This document shows, piece after piece, positions 20,231-30,569 of a DNA stretch of 64,000 bases (positions are counted from its first letter, which is position 1; every line of letters starts with the position of its first letter). The translations under genes and the position numbers were made by a program. Source of the DNA: Kappaphycus alvarezii. Taxonomy: Eukaryota > Rhodophyta > Florideophyceae > Gigartinales > Solieriaceae. Below the pieces are notes generated by a model, which saw nothing but the letters and a program-made list of their open reading frames with translations, made no database searches and was not told the DNA's origin. The stretch covers positions 186,001-250,000 of the forward strand of contig NADL03000118.1 of assembly GCA_002205965.3 (NCBI GenBank). Reading direction: 5' to 3'.

Positions 20231-20673
20231 ATGCGAAGCAGTGCCACAGCTTTGAATTTGCATGCGATTAGGACAATAACTAAAAATCTGCTTGATAAAA
20301 TATCGGAACCGAATTTGGACGACGAAGCGGATCAAAAGTCGAAAGATTCCTATTCTGATAAAGGAGGACCAAAATACTCAAAGAAAAAAATAGAAATGGA
20401 GCTTTACAATGAATTTGGATTCATGGGAAAAATCCGTTCCATGATTTGTTTCGTAAAAGAAAAGTGATGGGAAGAGTTTTTTTTGAAGAATCATGGAGAG
20501 GGAGAAGAAAAAAGTTTGTGGAGAGGACCATTCTCCTAAAGAAAGGACCGTTTCCTTACCAACAGTACTATAAGGAGATGGAATCTGCAGACGGCTCTTT
20601 ACTAACAAGATATGAGAGCTGCTTAAATGTACGTTGCAGTCTAAGCAACTTCAGATATTTAGTTACGCAGTAA
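20231..20673 (+). pseudogene. hypothetical, frameshifted Lys-rich reading frame
   Basis: Two overlapping plus frames, 20231-20467 (SEPNLDDEADQKSKDSYSDK) and 20446-20673 (GRRKKFVERTILLKKGPFPY), read as one sequence if a single frameshift near 20450 is allowed. Composition (Lys, Asp, Ser) is protein-like but no domain is recognised. It starts right after the truncated LTR B. It could be part of a host gene or of an older element. Confidence 0.25.
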
Positions 20674-21054
20674 AAATAATACACAAGAAAGGTCAAAATG
20701 ATTCAATGAAAGATCAAAAAGCCCGTTGCGCAACATATGACTATGAGAGTTAAATTGAATCAGGTTCATATTCATCCCATTTTCTTCACTGATACACTTT
20801 CCGTAGACTGAAGTGTATTGCAATCAAGAGCTTCTTCAAATGGTACGGATAGCTCACCAGCAAATATTGTTAGCTGCAGTGGCTGAACAAGGGGACTACT
20901 TGCCTTAGTCAAGGAGCGAGCCGAAATCACTTTTCGTGGTATCCATAGGATACAGTGGACCTTCCGCGATTCAAACTCGTAACGAATTACAGTAAAATGA
21001 GCACAAATAGGTCTTTCTATGTAGTTGGGGCACATAAATAGAGTTTCAAGTAGG

Positions 21055-21290
21055 TCGTTAGATGGAGAAAGGTTTGAGTGTTTTAATCTTGGAAGATATA
21101 TGTGATGTATCCATGGTTTCCCAGACAACCACAATCGACACAAAAAGGTATACCGACACAGTAATGGAAAATGAACTACTATCCGTAAAAGGCTACCTTC
21201 AAGCCAGCCATCAAGCAGGCCGCATTGGACATGAAGGCTGCTGAGCGTTCCTTTGCATCAAAATCTTCAAAATCTTCCGAACCTTTCCGT
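21055..21290 (+). repeat. MITE-1 copy
   Basis: Ordered blocks: GGTTTGAGTGTTTTAATCTT, GGAAGATATATGTGATGTAT, CCAGACAACCACAATCGACA, GACACAGTAATGG, AAGGCTACCTTCAAGCCAGC, CATCAAGCAGGCCGCATTGG and CCTTTGCATCAAAATC. Near full length. Confidence 0.7.
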
Positions 21291-22222
21291 ACGTCTCCAA
21301 TGGACTTAGAGTCAAGTGCAATTTAGAGCTCGACTCGAATGCCAAAAGACAGCCGTAAGCTTTTTTGGTAGGCCTTTCCTTCGTCTATAGCCTCTCCAGT
21401 AGAAGGAATTTCAGCTACACTTTATACTTAACAGGTCGCTTAGGCTTTTTATATGCCCTAGGCAGCGCATATAAATGGAGCCACCAGCAACAAACCCGAC
21501 TTGCTCATGGTCGAAAGCACGGCTTGAATCAGAAAGAACCTGAATAGACAAACGATAGCCTTTCATATCAGCAGGGTACTTATTTGTTATAGTAGAAAAG
21601 TGAAACTGTAGGGTGATTTATTGTTTTGAAATAATTACTGTGCACTAATTGTTGCTGCTACGAAATGCTGGGGTATAATGAATGATAATAATAATTTTTA
21701 TTGTAGACCCAAGCTTTTTCAGTAATTTCGATGATTTTATCTGGCCAGCTAAATCATGACCCTTTGAATAGGGTACTTAATGTATTATAAGTGTCAAAAT
21801 GGTGACACTGCAATGCCTAGCCGACCGAGGGAGTCATTGAAAGATCTAAACGCGGTCAGCTTAAGAGCCTTTAGTTCATCACTTTAATCTTTTTCACTGT
21901 AAAGCGATAAGTTATTGGTAAATACTATTTTGATTGTCACCGCCTTGCACAAAAAACTTTAACCGGAGTCTTGACTTATTTTTAGCCCAAAAAAAAGAAA
22001 AGAGGGGAGTTTTAGGTGGTTTTACTCTTGAAATATGTACTAGATCTATCCTAAAGTTTTTCAGACAGCCAAATCGGCCCAAAAGTGTGTCCACACATAA
22101 ATGGGTGAAAAAGTATGTTCCCTCAAATCTCAACTGGACAAAGAAGCACCGGAACCATACACTACTGTTCCTAATTCATACTGGGTCCGAATTTCTGAAA
22201 TTGTATATTTCGATAAGTTAGA
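21291..22222. other. no gene; MITE-1 fragment at about 22005-22100
   Basis: No supported gene. At 22010-22100 a plus-strand fragment TTTTACTCTTGAAATATGTA, GATCTATCCTAAAG, CAGACAGCC is a further MITE-1 start. A 60-residue open frame at 21365-21547 has no recognised feature. Confidence 0.45.
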
Positions 22223-22355
22223 TGATGTGCACTAAATTTGCATCCCAAAATAATCTAGAAAGCGGACTAAATTTGGATACATCATCGGAATTTCCAAGAT
22301 ATTTTTACAGTATCTGAATTTGTGAGATATTTTTAATTTGGATGAGTGTGGCAAA
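22223..22355 (+). repeat. 5' end fragment of a Gypsy LTR
   Basis: TGATGTGCACTAAATTTGC is followed by GACTAAATTTGGATACATC, AAGATATTTTTACAG, AGATATTTTTAATTTGGAT and GAGTGTGGCAAAT. This matches the first ~130 bp of the LTRs at 40232 (+) and 39718 (-). It is cut off where Copia sequence begins. Confidence 0.75.
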
Positions 22356-23445
22356 TGAAGGGAAGATCCTTGTTCGTGTGTTTCAATTCTCATCATTATC
22401 CTGCGCCCAATCACCGAACGTACCACAAGTGCTGCATCTCGACTTGGCTTTGAGTGCAGCAAAGTCCTCGGGAGATAAACGCTGTTTCCCATTCTGCGGC
22501 CTTTGTTGCCGTTTGATTTCGTCTTGGCAGAATTTTAATGCAAATGGTCGAGAGTGTTGTTGTCCCTGCTATTGTCATGCCCTTTCGATCGGTCGCACTG
22601 ACGATTTACGCCAGCAACAGAGTTGTACGAAAATTTCTTCAGAAATTCGTCGGTTGTGTCATTTAGATCATATTCCCCATTACGAGGGCAGCTGCAGCCA
22701 AGAAGGATACACGCTGGTTTCTATCGACCTTTTCATTTGCAAGCAGCATAAATGTAATCAGACAATCGGGCGGCTTCTCTTCAGTGGGAGAGAGTTGAGC
22801 CTCGAAACCTGCGCTTCAAACCGAGACTCAAAATTCTTGAATGTTTCGTTCGTTCCTCTCTTCGTGTTCAAAGCCTGCAAAAACATACTGTAAAGATCAC
22901 CCGCCGCAGCCAGCGGATCTCGTTTGTACACGGTGCGGACAATGGCTCCTACGCCCTCTCTGACTGAATAACTTCACTGGATAACTTCTTGCACAAGTCA
23001 AGAGCACGGCCATACAGCTGAGATTGCAACATGATTCCTTGAAGTTCGGGGGTACCTTGTTGCTGTTTGACTCGAAAGCTTGTCATTTAAGGCTTTCCGA
23101 AGGTAGACGGCGTTACGACAACCAGCAGAGACCAGCATCTGAAAACACCAAAACTCGCAGCTCGAACGTGACGTTAGAGTCCGGACGTTTGTACAAAATA
23201 GTAGATCCCAATTGTTTGAGTCGTCGTGGCATAGTATTCTGGGCAACCAAATCGCGAACTAGGGGTAGTGCACGTCTCTGCTGGAGGCAACTGTTAGCGA
23301 AAGCACAAAATGGACTCTCACAATTTCCAGCCAAGACTCTTCCGCCAGAATCTTCAGCTTCTGACGACAAAAAGCCGCAGAACCAGCAAAAGAAAAAAAT
23401 GAAATTCCATATGTCCCGGTTAAATAAGGAAATATTTGACATCTC
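22356..23445 (-). pseudogene. Ty1/Copia fragments, minus strand: RNase H-linker piece, gag and zinc knuckle
   Basis: On the minus strand 23445-23110 reads GNCESPFCAFANSCLQQRRA, then VRDLVAQNTMPRRLKQLG and STILYKRPDS. This is a close homologue of plus-strand 25500-25660, the Copia segment just before RNase H. Further along, about 22900-22600, broken frames look gag-like (NEKVDRNQRV, LAAAALV), ending near 22430 with a zinc-knuckle remnant SRCSTCGTFGDWAQ. Pieces are out of the normal order (a pol piece ahead of gag), so two truncated copies are probably joined. Inactive. Confidence 0.65.
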
Positions 23446-23519
23446 ATCTTTCCCTGGACCCTTGTCTATGACGGATCACCGCACAGTGGGCTTGGTCAAC
23501 ATGAACTTCGCCTGTTAGC

Positions 23520-26190
23520 TCCGTTTATGCTCCCATTTTGGGATCGAACCCTTGATCCGTTGCCTGAACTGATCCCTGACCGACCGTTCTGGCAATATGG
23601 TAATGGAACACACTCTAGTGTATCTCGTCGCATCTTTGGCCCTAACGTTTTTACTGCTATGTCTGACTGTAATGTACCTGTAGAGATACGCCACTTGGTG
23701 ATTGAAGGGTCATCTCAATGGGTAGTAGGCCGCAACGTGACACGTAAGTGCAATAGAGCACATCGACGGCAATGCATTGGTTCTACCCAATCTTGAAGCT
23801 GGAATTATCTCGCTCATTGGCGATGATTTGCACAGTTATATGCCTTTCGACATTTTTGTTGACAGCAACCGGCCGTTGAATCAGTCTCAGTTGACTCTCG
23901 TATTTTTGCGACTGCCCAGGTCAAACCCGACCGCCCTGGACAGAACTGAAAGCAATAATTGACCGCATACACCATCACGTCTGTGGACACTCCTCATATG
24001 CGGATATCAAGATGCTTTTGCAAAGAAACTAAATCTGGAATAAGGACGTTGAGAGCTATCTGACGCAGCTGTTAGAGACTTATGCAAGCTGTAAGGAAGT
24101 ACAGCAGCCAAAGGGACAGCGCTCAGTGTCTATCAGTTCGATGTCTCGTCAGTTCAACCAAGTTGTGTCTGTGGATCATTTTTTTCAGGCCATAAGGTTT
24201 TTCACATTATTGGATTCAACCCAACCACTCGCTTTCAGTTGGAACAGTTGTCTTCGACTTGACAATGGACACTTCAGTGAATGCATTTGAGACCATTTGG
24301 TTAACACCGCTTTGGAATCCGCAAACTGTGCTGTATGACTCTGCATTTCGTAGCAAGGAATTTGAAGATTATTTGAAAGATCTCATCAATCCGAACTAGT
24401 TAATGAGCTGAAGGTACAGACCCCGGAACCTTTTCTGTTATGTCCGACCCTGATGATTATCAGCCTTCTGCAGTAATTGATTTGACAGGAGTTGACCATG
24501 ATGCGCTGCTTACTCACATCCGTGTAGAAGAGTCAAATGTTTTGACCGGAAATGAAGTACCCCTATCGCCTGGATTCAAATTTACTTCGCAGGAAAAGGC
24601 TGCGACTAACCTTTACTTCCAGCGCTTCAAGCACAAGGAGTTCTTGTCAGATCATGCGCAAGGGCTATCGCCATATGTGATCTACAATGCTTACACTACT
24701 GAGGAGAATTCTAAAAAGCAGGTACGGGAAGTACACATCTCGCAGGTCCCAAAAGGTTCACACGTCATTTCAAGTCATGTACTGTAGAAGATTAAGAAAC
24801 TCGACGACGACTCGCTAATGTGTAAGGAAAGAATTGACCCGCACGGTAACAAAGTCCGAGAGAGGGAGGACCTAAAGATAGACTCAAAAACCTTTCCTCC
24901 CCTTGGTTTTCGCATACTCCTATCAATATGCTCTATTTTTCATCGGGTACTGGCCAAAATTGACATTAAGTCTGCCTTTTTGCAGACAGGCCAAGATCAA
25001 AGAGACGTGTATGCTGTGCCCCCTAAAGAGTGTATGAAGCGTGTTTTTATTGGCTTTTGCTCTCTGCGTCGTATGGACTTGTTAATGCGAACGAAAAATG
25101 GCAGCAGCATAATGATCAATTCATGCAATCTGTTGGGTTCACTCAACTGCTCTCCATCCTACAGTTTTTTTACCATAAAGGGCGTGGAGATCTTTCAATA
25201 TTAGCTGTCAAGGTGGTAGAAGACATTATGCTTGCCGGGCCAGGAGAATTGATCGATAAGTTTGTGAAACAAATATCTGCCAAGTAAAAAGTTGGGACTA
25301 TTGTGATTGGCCCTGGGAATCTTCAGTTCTATGGTCTGTCCATTTTTCAAGACTAGAATGGCTCAATTAAGCTTTCTGGTGATGAGAAGTTAGAGGCTTT
25401 AGAGCCTCACTAGCTCACAAGAGTCCGGCGCAAGGACTCTGATTGTGAGCTGAATGCTGTAGAGATGTTTGCATTCTCATCTCTGAACGGATCCCTTGGC
25501 TTTATTGGAAATTGTGAGAGTCCATTTTGTGCTTTCGCTAACAATTGCCTGCAGCAGAGACGTGCACTACCCATAGTTCGCGATTTAGTTGCCGAGAATA
25601 CTATGCTACGACGACTCCAAAAATTGGGATCTACTATTTTGTACAAACATCCGGACTCTAAGGGCATGTTAGAACTGTGCGCTTTGGCGTTTTCAGATGC
25701 AGGGAGGATTAACGATAGTGGTCAACTAAGATGCATCGCAGGAATTCTCTTTGGTGATCTAGACGAAGGGTCTACGTTTAACCTGGTGAACTGGTCCTCT
25801 CAGAAATCGAAACGACCAGTACAATCCATTGGCGCAGCCGAGACGCTTGCAGCCGGTTCCGGGATTGATGAAGGGAAGATCTTGGTTCAGTCACTCCTTG
25901 AGCTTTTAGGGTTGAAATTGGACCTGGTTGCAGTGGTTGATTCCAAGGATTTGTACGACTCCCTCTCTACTTGCCAAAATGCAACTGACATATCGATCCG
26001 AGCTGACGTTAGCCTCATCCACCATGAATTTGAGACCCATAGTGTCAGCCGAATTGTATAAATCCCTGCTAAAATCAATCTTGCTGATCCTCTGACGAAA
26101 ACAGACAGTCAGCTGTGTAAAACGCTCCAGTTACTCATGTTCACAGCCGCACTCCCGATGAATTTCTGCCAGTCTGTCTCTCTAAACAGC
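23520..26190 (+). pseudogene. Ty1/Copia pol relic, plus strand
   Basis: Ordered Copia pol segments in broken frames. A protease-like block lies at 23580-23760 (GTHSSVSRRIFGPNV, SSQWVVGRNVTRKC). The integrase zinc-binding region follows near 23970-24090 (HHHVCGHSS..., YASCKEVQQPKG). RT is at 24880-25290 (LAKIDIKSAFLQTGQDQRDV then LLSASYGLVNANEKWQQHN). RNase H is at 25680-26060 (QSIGAAETLAAGSGIDEGKI, VVDSKDLYDSLSTCQNATDI). It ends with the hallmark ADPLTKTDSQLCKTL near 26090. The order IN-RT-RH is that of Copia. The YVDD-type box is not intact and stops are frequent, so it is dead. Confidence 0.8.
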
Positions 26191-27104
26191 AACCTATCCC
26201 TGGGATAGTGCTCCTACACTGATTACTTGGATGATACGACTGCTTTGCTAGCTGGCGTCACCCTGTTTTGGTTCAGGATTAAGCAAGCGCCGATTCCCAG
26301 ACAGGTGGAACAGTATCGTTCCGAATACCTCCTGGGTAGCACCAAGTGATTTTATTGTTAGAACTACTTTTATTCATCCATAGCTTTATTGCTTTGGAAG
26401 CTTCTTGCAGTACTTAATGGTCTGTAGTATGGTCCCAGTAGAAGATTACAGGACACGACATATTTTTGACACCAGAAACACGACCAGACACCAGTTGTAA
26501 AGACACCCCCACAGACACCGTGAAGCAGACACTTTTTCATTATTACAGCTTGAGCAAGATCCATTTTATCTGTCATTTATGTTTTGCAGCACGATAATCT
26601 TCCTATACATAGCGACAGGGGAAAATAACATTCGTCAATCCACTCGCTGCCTCCCATTCCAGAGTCCGGACTTTTAATCCGATGACCAGTCTCAATGCAG
26701 CGAGTGCGGAAAAGCGGCGAAAGTACCAATGATTTCTTGCCGAATTACCGGAGAGAATCAGGCTAGTTCCTGTTCCAATCTCTACTCTTGGCGGATGGCA
26801 TCCAGAGGCGTTACCAGTGGTCACGTAGTTTGCAAAAACCGTCGCCAGCCGCACAATGGAACGGTTTTCCAAGGTTCGAGGCATTCTTCTACAGAGATAC
26901 TCGGCGTTGGCAGTAACTTCTAACGCTGCTTGTCTGCTGGCTGGCATCCTATCGACTTTCTGTTAGACTGTTGCTGGTGCCAGCATTCAACAGCAATGAT
27001 TTGTAAATTGCTTCGACTATCGGTACATGTATTTAATATGACATACAGATTTGCAACTCCAAATAGGTTCCAGCTAATTCATACATCTCAATAAAGACAC
27101 CACC
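26191..27104. other. unassigned; possible Copia LTR or downstream sequence
   Basis: Follows the Copia C-terminus. A 114-residue minus-strand open frame (26603-26947) has no recognised domain. No LTR repeat for the Copia element could be found in the window. Confidence 0.35.
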
Positions 27105-27190
27105 CTTTTCCCGGGGAAAAATGGGAAAATTTGGGGTAAATTAAATGCATGGAAGATGTGGTGGACTCTCCACGCCGCTAATACATGATG
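27105..27190 (+). repeat. MITE-2 fragment
   Basis: GGGAAAATTTGGGGTAAATT, AAATGCATGGAAGATGTGGT and CTCCACGCCGCTAATAC: the MITE-2 core with its G-rich end. Confidence 0.55.
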
Positions 27191-27267
27191 CAAGGGATAA
27201 CTGATGGTGGTCCACTGTAATGGCAAAGTATAAAGTCGCATTAAGCTGATATCATGTAACTTCTAGA

Positions 27268-27412
27268 CATTATTTGGCATGCTGCGCTAAATGAGCTGAC
27301 ATGCTGCGCTAGATGAGCTGGCATGCTGCGCTAGATGAGCTGGCATGCTGCGCTGGATGAGCTGGCATGTTGCGCTGGATGAGCTGGCATGTTGCGCTGG
27401 CTGCGCTGTCAC
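27268..27412. repeat. 22-bp tandem repeat, about 6-7 units
   Basis: Units of the form GATGAGCTGGCATGCTGCGC are repeated head to tail with small changes (GGCATGTTGCGCTGGATGAG in the last units). The first and last units are partial. Non-coding minisatellite. Confidence 0.9.
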
Positions 27413-27624
27413 TGTAATAACATATTATTTTCAATAATTTTTAGAGGGATGCTTCGCACCGTACTGTAGCGGTGCAGATACGTATGGCATATAGGTACTG
27501 TATAGGTGCTACAAATTGTGAGGGTTGAAAACTCTATATAAGGGACTGTTTGCATGAAATGGTAGGAGTACTTGTGAGCCAGGATACCCGAGCGGGACGC
27601 TCAACAAATTGAGTGGCACACAAA

Positions 27625-27906
27625 GCATAAAGCAAGTTGGCAGACAACTTCAAGTAAAGTCCCGAGTAGTAGGAAGTTAAGAGTCAACTTCAGACCCAAG
27701 AAACAATTTTCCTACGCTGGTCACAGAGCATCAGTGGTAGACCCTGCCCTTTCCATACTTGCTTGTAGCCCTCTCAGCTGTCTTTCTTATCCACTCCTTT
27801 TTGTTCGTTCAACTATACCACGGTAGCACTTTTGTCGCTTGCAACACCTCCTTCTTGGGTAGTTGGTTCTGAATATTTCTTCCCCCGACGATTCACCCCT
27901 ATTAGA
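27625..27906 (+). repeat. Gypsy LTR U5 fragment
   Basis: Starts within AAGCAAGTTGGCAGACAACT and continues through GAGTCAACTTCAGACCCAAG, CAGAGCATCAGTGGTAGACC, ACCACGGTAGCACTTTTGTC and CGACGATTCACCCCTATTA, matching the R/U5 part of the other LTRs. Upstream the DNA differs, though it holds CTCTATATAAGGGAC at 27531, a possible TATA box from another LTR subtype. It ends at 27906 with TTA where others have TCA. Confidence 0.65.
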
Positions 27907-28929
27907 AGCTATGTGGTACCGCGATGTCGAGAGATCGGCTGCGCAACGAGGACTGATGGGTTAATAGAAGAGCTCCTAAAAATAGTTACTGCACAGAACT
28001 AAGTCATGCTCTCCGCTCCTTATTAGAGATACCCCACTAAGAAGCTTCAAATTCATTTTCAATGAGTACAGGCGAAGCGCATCTATTTGAAATAAAATTT
28101 CATAAATTCCCGGAGAGTTCAGGTCGTTCAGTGGAAATTTGCCTGTAATCGATCCTTGGGTTCGTAACTATGGCCATGTGCTGGCGCCTGAGTAACTGCC
28201 AACATAAAGCCCTCGGCTTGTGGCGAAAGAATGACTTTCTTTCGAAGCAATCAAATGCCGAACCTTTTCCTAGCTCCATAAGAAGTGAACTTGTAGATTT
28301 CCCTTCGCAGTAAAAACGGTATCTGTTTTGGATGAAAAATTACAGACTAGGGGATTGAGGGTGAGTTCGCACGTTTGGCAACCCTGCGCATGTTTTTGTC
28401 ACATGCATTTCTTCATCACATGTGTTTATCGCAATTATTCCCTCGCAAAAGCACACGCGCTTATCACACATATTCCTCCGTTAGTGTACATGTGTTTGTC
28501 ACACATCCACGTGGAAAACTTCAGTGCGCTATATCAGCGCTTCATTCCCTTGCGCCCCGGCGTATGACTGCTCGACGCCGAATGAGTATCAGATAGCTAT
28601 CCCGCAGCCATAAATCTCCTTCTCATCATGTCGAACTCCAAGTCTCAACGGACCTAGTACAGCAAACCACGCTCTCAACCACTCCGCAAATATTTGCTTC
28701 GACAGTGCGATGGAATTCGGGAAAAAGTCCATTACGATGGAAATCGAAGTCTCCCGCCCAATTTCAATCATGATTGCACTAATGAGCGTGATTCGCAAAT
28801 ATTGAAAGGATTCGGTTTGAAAGTAAGAGAGTGCAAACCGGTACTTCCCAATTTGCATCTGTTTCAGAAGTTGAAAAATGATAAGATCCAAAGGGGGAAA
28901 CGATACGCAAACATCCACTAGCTTCGGCT
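27907..28929. other. no supported gene
   Basis: Upstream region of the kinase pseudogene. Short frames at 28328-28567 (+) and 28694-28921 (+) could be degraded 5' coding parts of it but show no domain. Confidence 0.4.
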
Positions 28930-29655
28930 TTGAGGGTTTTCGAGGAAGCCCACCAGCACCCCCTCCTTCCCGTTCCTGAAGTCATTTATCGCCGTTGGAG
29001 ACTTGGAAATAAGCAGGGATCAGGAGGATTTGGTGCGGTGTACGAAGCAAAGGACTTGGCTACCGGAGAACAGGTTGCGGTAGAGGTTGAAGGCCCAGCA
29101 ACTCTAGCACGCAAGAATGATGCGAATACATTGGAGATTGAGAATGAGGTTTACGAGTTGAGACAGAAATCAAGGAACCTAATCGGGTTCGCGAAACTTA
29201 TATTCTTTGGCACACTTTCGGATCAGAACCAAGTTTTGATTCTCCAAAAACTTGGGAGATCCCTCCGGTCCCTTATGGGGACAGCAGCAAATAGAAGGCT
29301 TCCTTCAAAGACTGTTCTCTCTGTGGGAATTCAAGTTTTACAGCGATTGGAGGATTTACAGAGAATCGGCTTTACCCATGCAGACGTAACGCCAGATAAT
29401 CTGGTCCAGGGTGAGGATGATCCGATGACAACCTATTTGATCGACTTTGGACTTGCAAGGAGATACCTTGATGACAAAGGGGAGCATATTCCTCTGAAAA
29501 AAGAGGGTAAATGTGTGGGGACAACGGATTATTGCTCAATAGACAGTCATCTTGGTGCGCCTAGGACACGAAGAAGTGACCTGGAGAGTCTGGGTACTCC
29601 TTACTAGAGCTCTCGGAAGGAACCTTCCCATGGAAAAATTTATCCCGGTCCAGTT
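28930..29655 (+). pseudogene. CK1/TTBK-like pseudokinase truncated by a LINE
   Basis: 225 residues, kinase fold of the casein kinase 1/tau-tubulin kinase type. Glycine loop KQGSGGFGAVYEAKDLATGE at about residue 33. The beta-3 strand reads VAVEVEGPA where CK1 members have a Lys (VAIK-type), so the ATP-anchoring Lys is gone. The catalytic loop is FTHADVTPDNLV (HAD for HRD, Thr for Lys). DFG is kept in YLIDFGLARRYLD, as is the CK1 stretch GTTDYCSIDSHLG. After LESLG the frame stops at 29607. One base over, the next frame continues GYSLLELSEGTFPWKN to about 29655, where the 3' tail of a LINE begins. So one frameshift plus a LINE insertion ended the gene. It may have been a pseudokinase before that. 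Confidence 0.75.
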
Positions 29656-29659
29656 ATGG

Positions 29660-30140
29660 TGGTGGTGGTGGCGGTGGTGGTAAATCTTTATTGGTTGTAC
29701 AATGTCGCACAGAAGCGTGCGGGGGTATTCATAAATTAACTACTGATGCGGGCGGCGGGTAGAAACCTGTCGCTCATGCATTATTTGGAGACTAAATGCA
29801 AAACGGGTAACGAAGTCGCGGAGCTCCTGTTTGGGGGAGGAACCGCGACGGGAAGCAGCGAAGAAAGCAAGGCAGCGGAAAAAACCCTTGCCGTCGTCGC
29901 CCAAGGCGCCATAGATATCAATCCCGACGGGGGAGAGGAGGATATCGTTTTGGTTGCAGTAAGTGCCGTAGTGACGATGTTTTCTCGAGCTCTGCGAGTG
30001 TTGCGCCAGCGCCTGCGGTAACCGTACTTGGCGAAATGTGGCAGCGTGCGGGGGGTGGGCAACAGTAACGTCGACGGCGATATCGGTACTGTGAAGCCCG
30101 TATGCAGCAGATATGTAAATGTCCATTCCTAGCGCGGGAT
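29660..30140 (-). mobile_element. RLE LINE 3' end with (ACC)n tail, minus strand
   Basis: Minus-strand frame from 30126: MDIYISAAYGLHSTDIAVDV, TVAHPPHAATF, then GALGDDGKGFFRCLAFFAAS and MHERQVSTRRPHQ. After the stop, ACAACCAATAAAGATTTACC runs into ACC repeats (plus strand TGG run at 29656-29675). Highly similar to 8937-9430. 5' truncated at the junction with an opposite copy at 30140. Inserted in the kinase gene. Confidence 0.8.
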
Positions 30141-30380
30141 TGCGCCTTGGGCGACGACGGCAAGGGTTTTTTCCGCCGCCTTGCTTCCTTCGCTGCTTCC
30201 CGTCGCGGTTCCTCCCCTCAACAGGAGCTCCGTGACTTCGTTACCCGTTTTGCGTTTAGTATCCAAATAATGCAGGCGCGACAGGTTTCCGCCCGCCGCC
30301 CGCATTCGTAGTTAATTTATGAATACCCTCCCACGCTTCTGTGCAACAATGTACAACCTATAAATATTTACCACCACTTT
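30141..30380 (+). mobile_element. RLE LINE 3' end, plus strand, head-to-head with the previous one
   Basis: Plus-strand frame: LGDDGKGFFRRLASFAASRR, FVTRFAFSIQIMQARQVSAR and a stop at 30309. The 3' UTR follows (AACAATGTACAACCTATAAA, TATTTACCACCAC). Sequence up to 30380 is the inverse of 29665-29905, so the two form a large inverted repeat with the junction near 30140. Confidence 0.75.
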
Positions 30381-30569
30381 TCTCAATTTGTTTATTAAGG
30401 CAGTCCTTCCCGAGCAACTGCCGCGTTGCTTCAGGTTTCGGCGCCGGTTCCCGCCACTTCCGCTAACCTGCGTACCCTGAGGTCCTACACCCCTCACCGC
30501 CCTCGCCTGTGGTTCCTGTGCCCCGCTCCCGCCTCCCTTCCCCTCTTACTTTCTCATTCGCTGATGTAC

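Noticed and set aside
26603..26947. Minus-strand 114-residue frame as a Copia protease
   Set aside because: A loose GTGTSLILSGNSARN stretch was tempting, but no DSG/DTG active site or flap motif is present.
27268..27412. CRISPR array
   Set aside because: Units are contiguous with no unique spacers, and the window is clearly eukaryotic.
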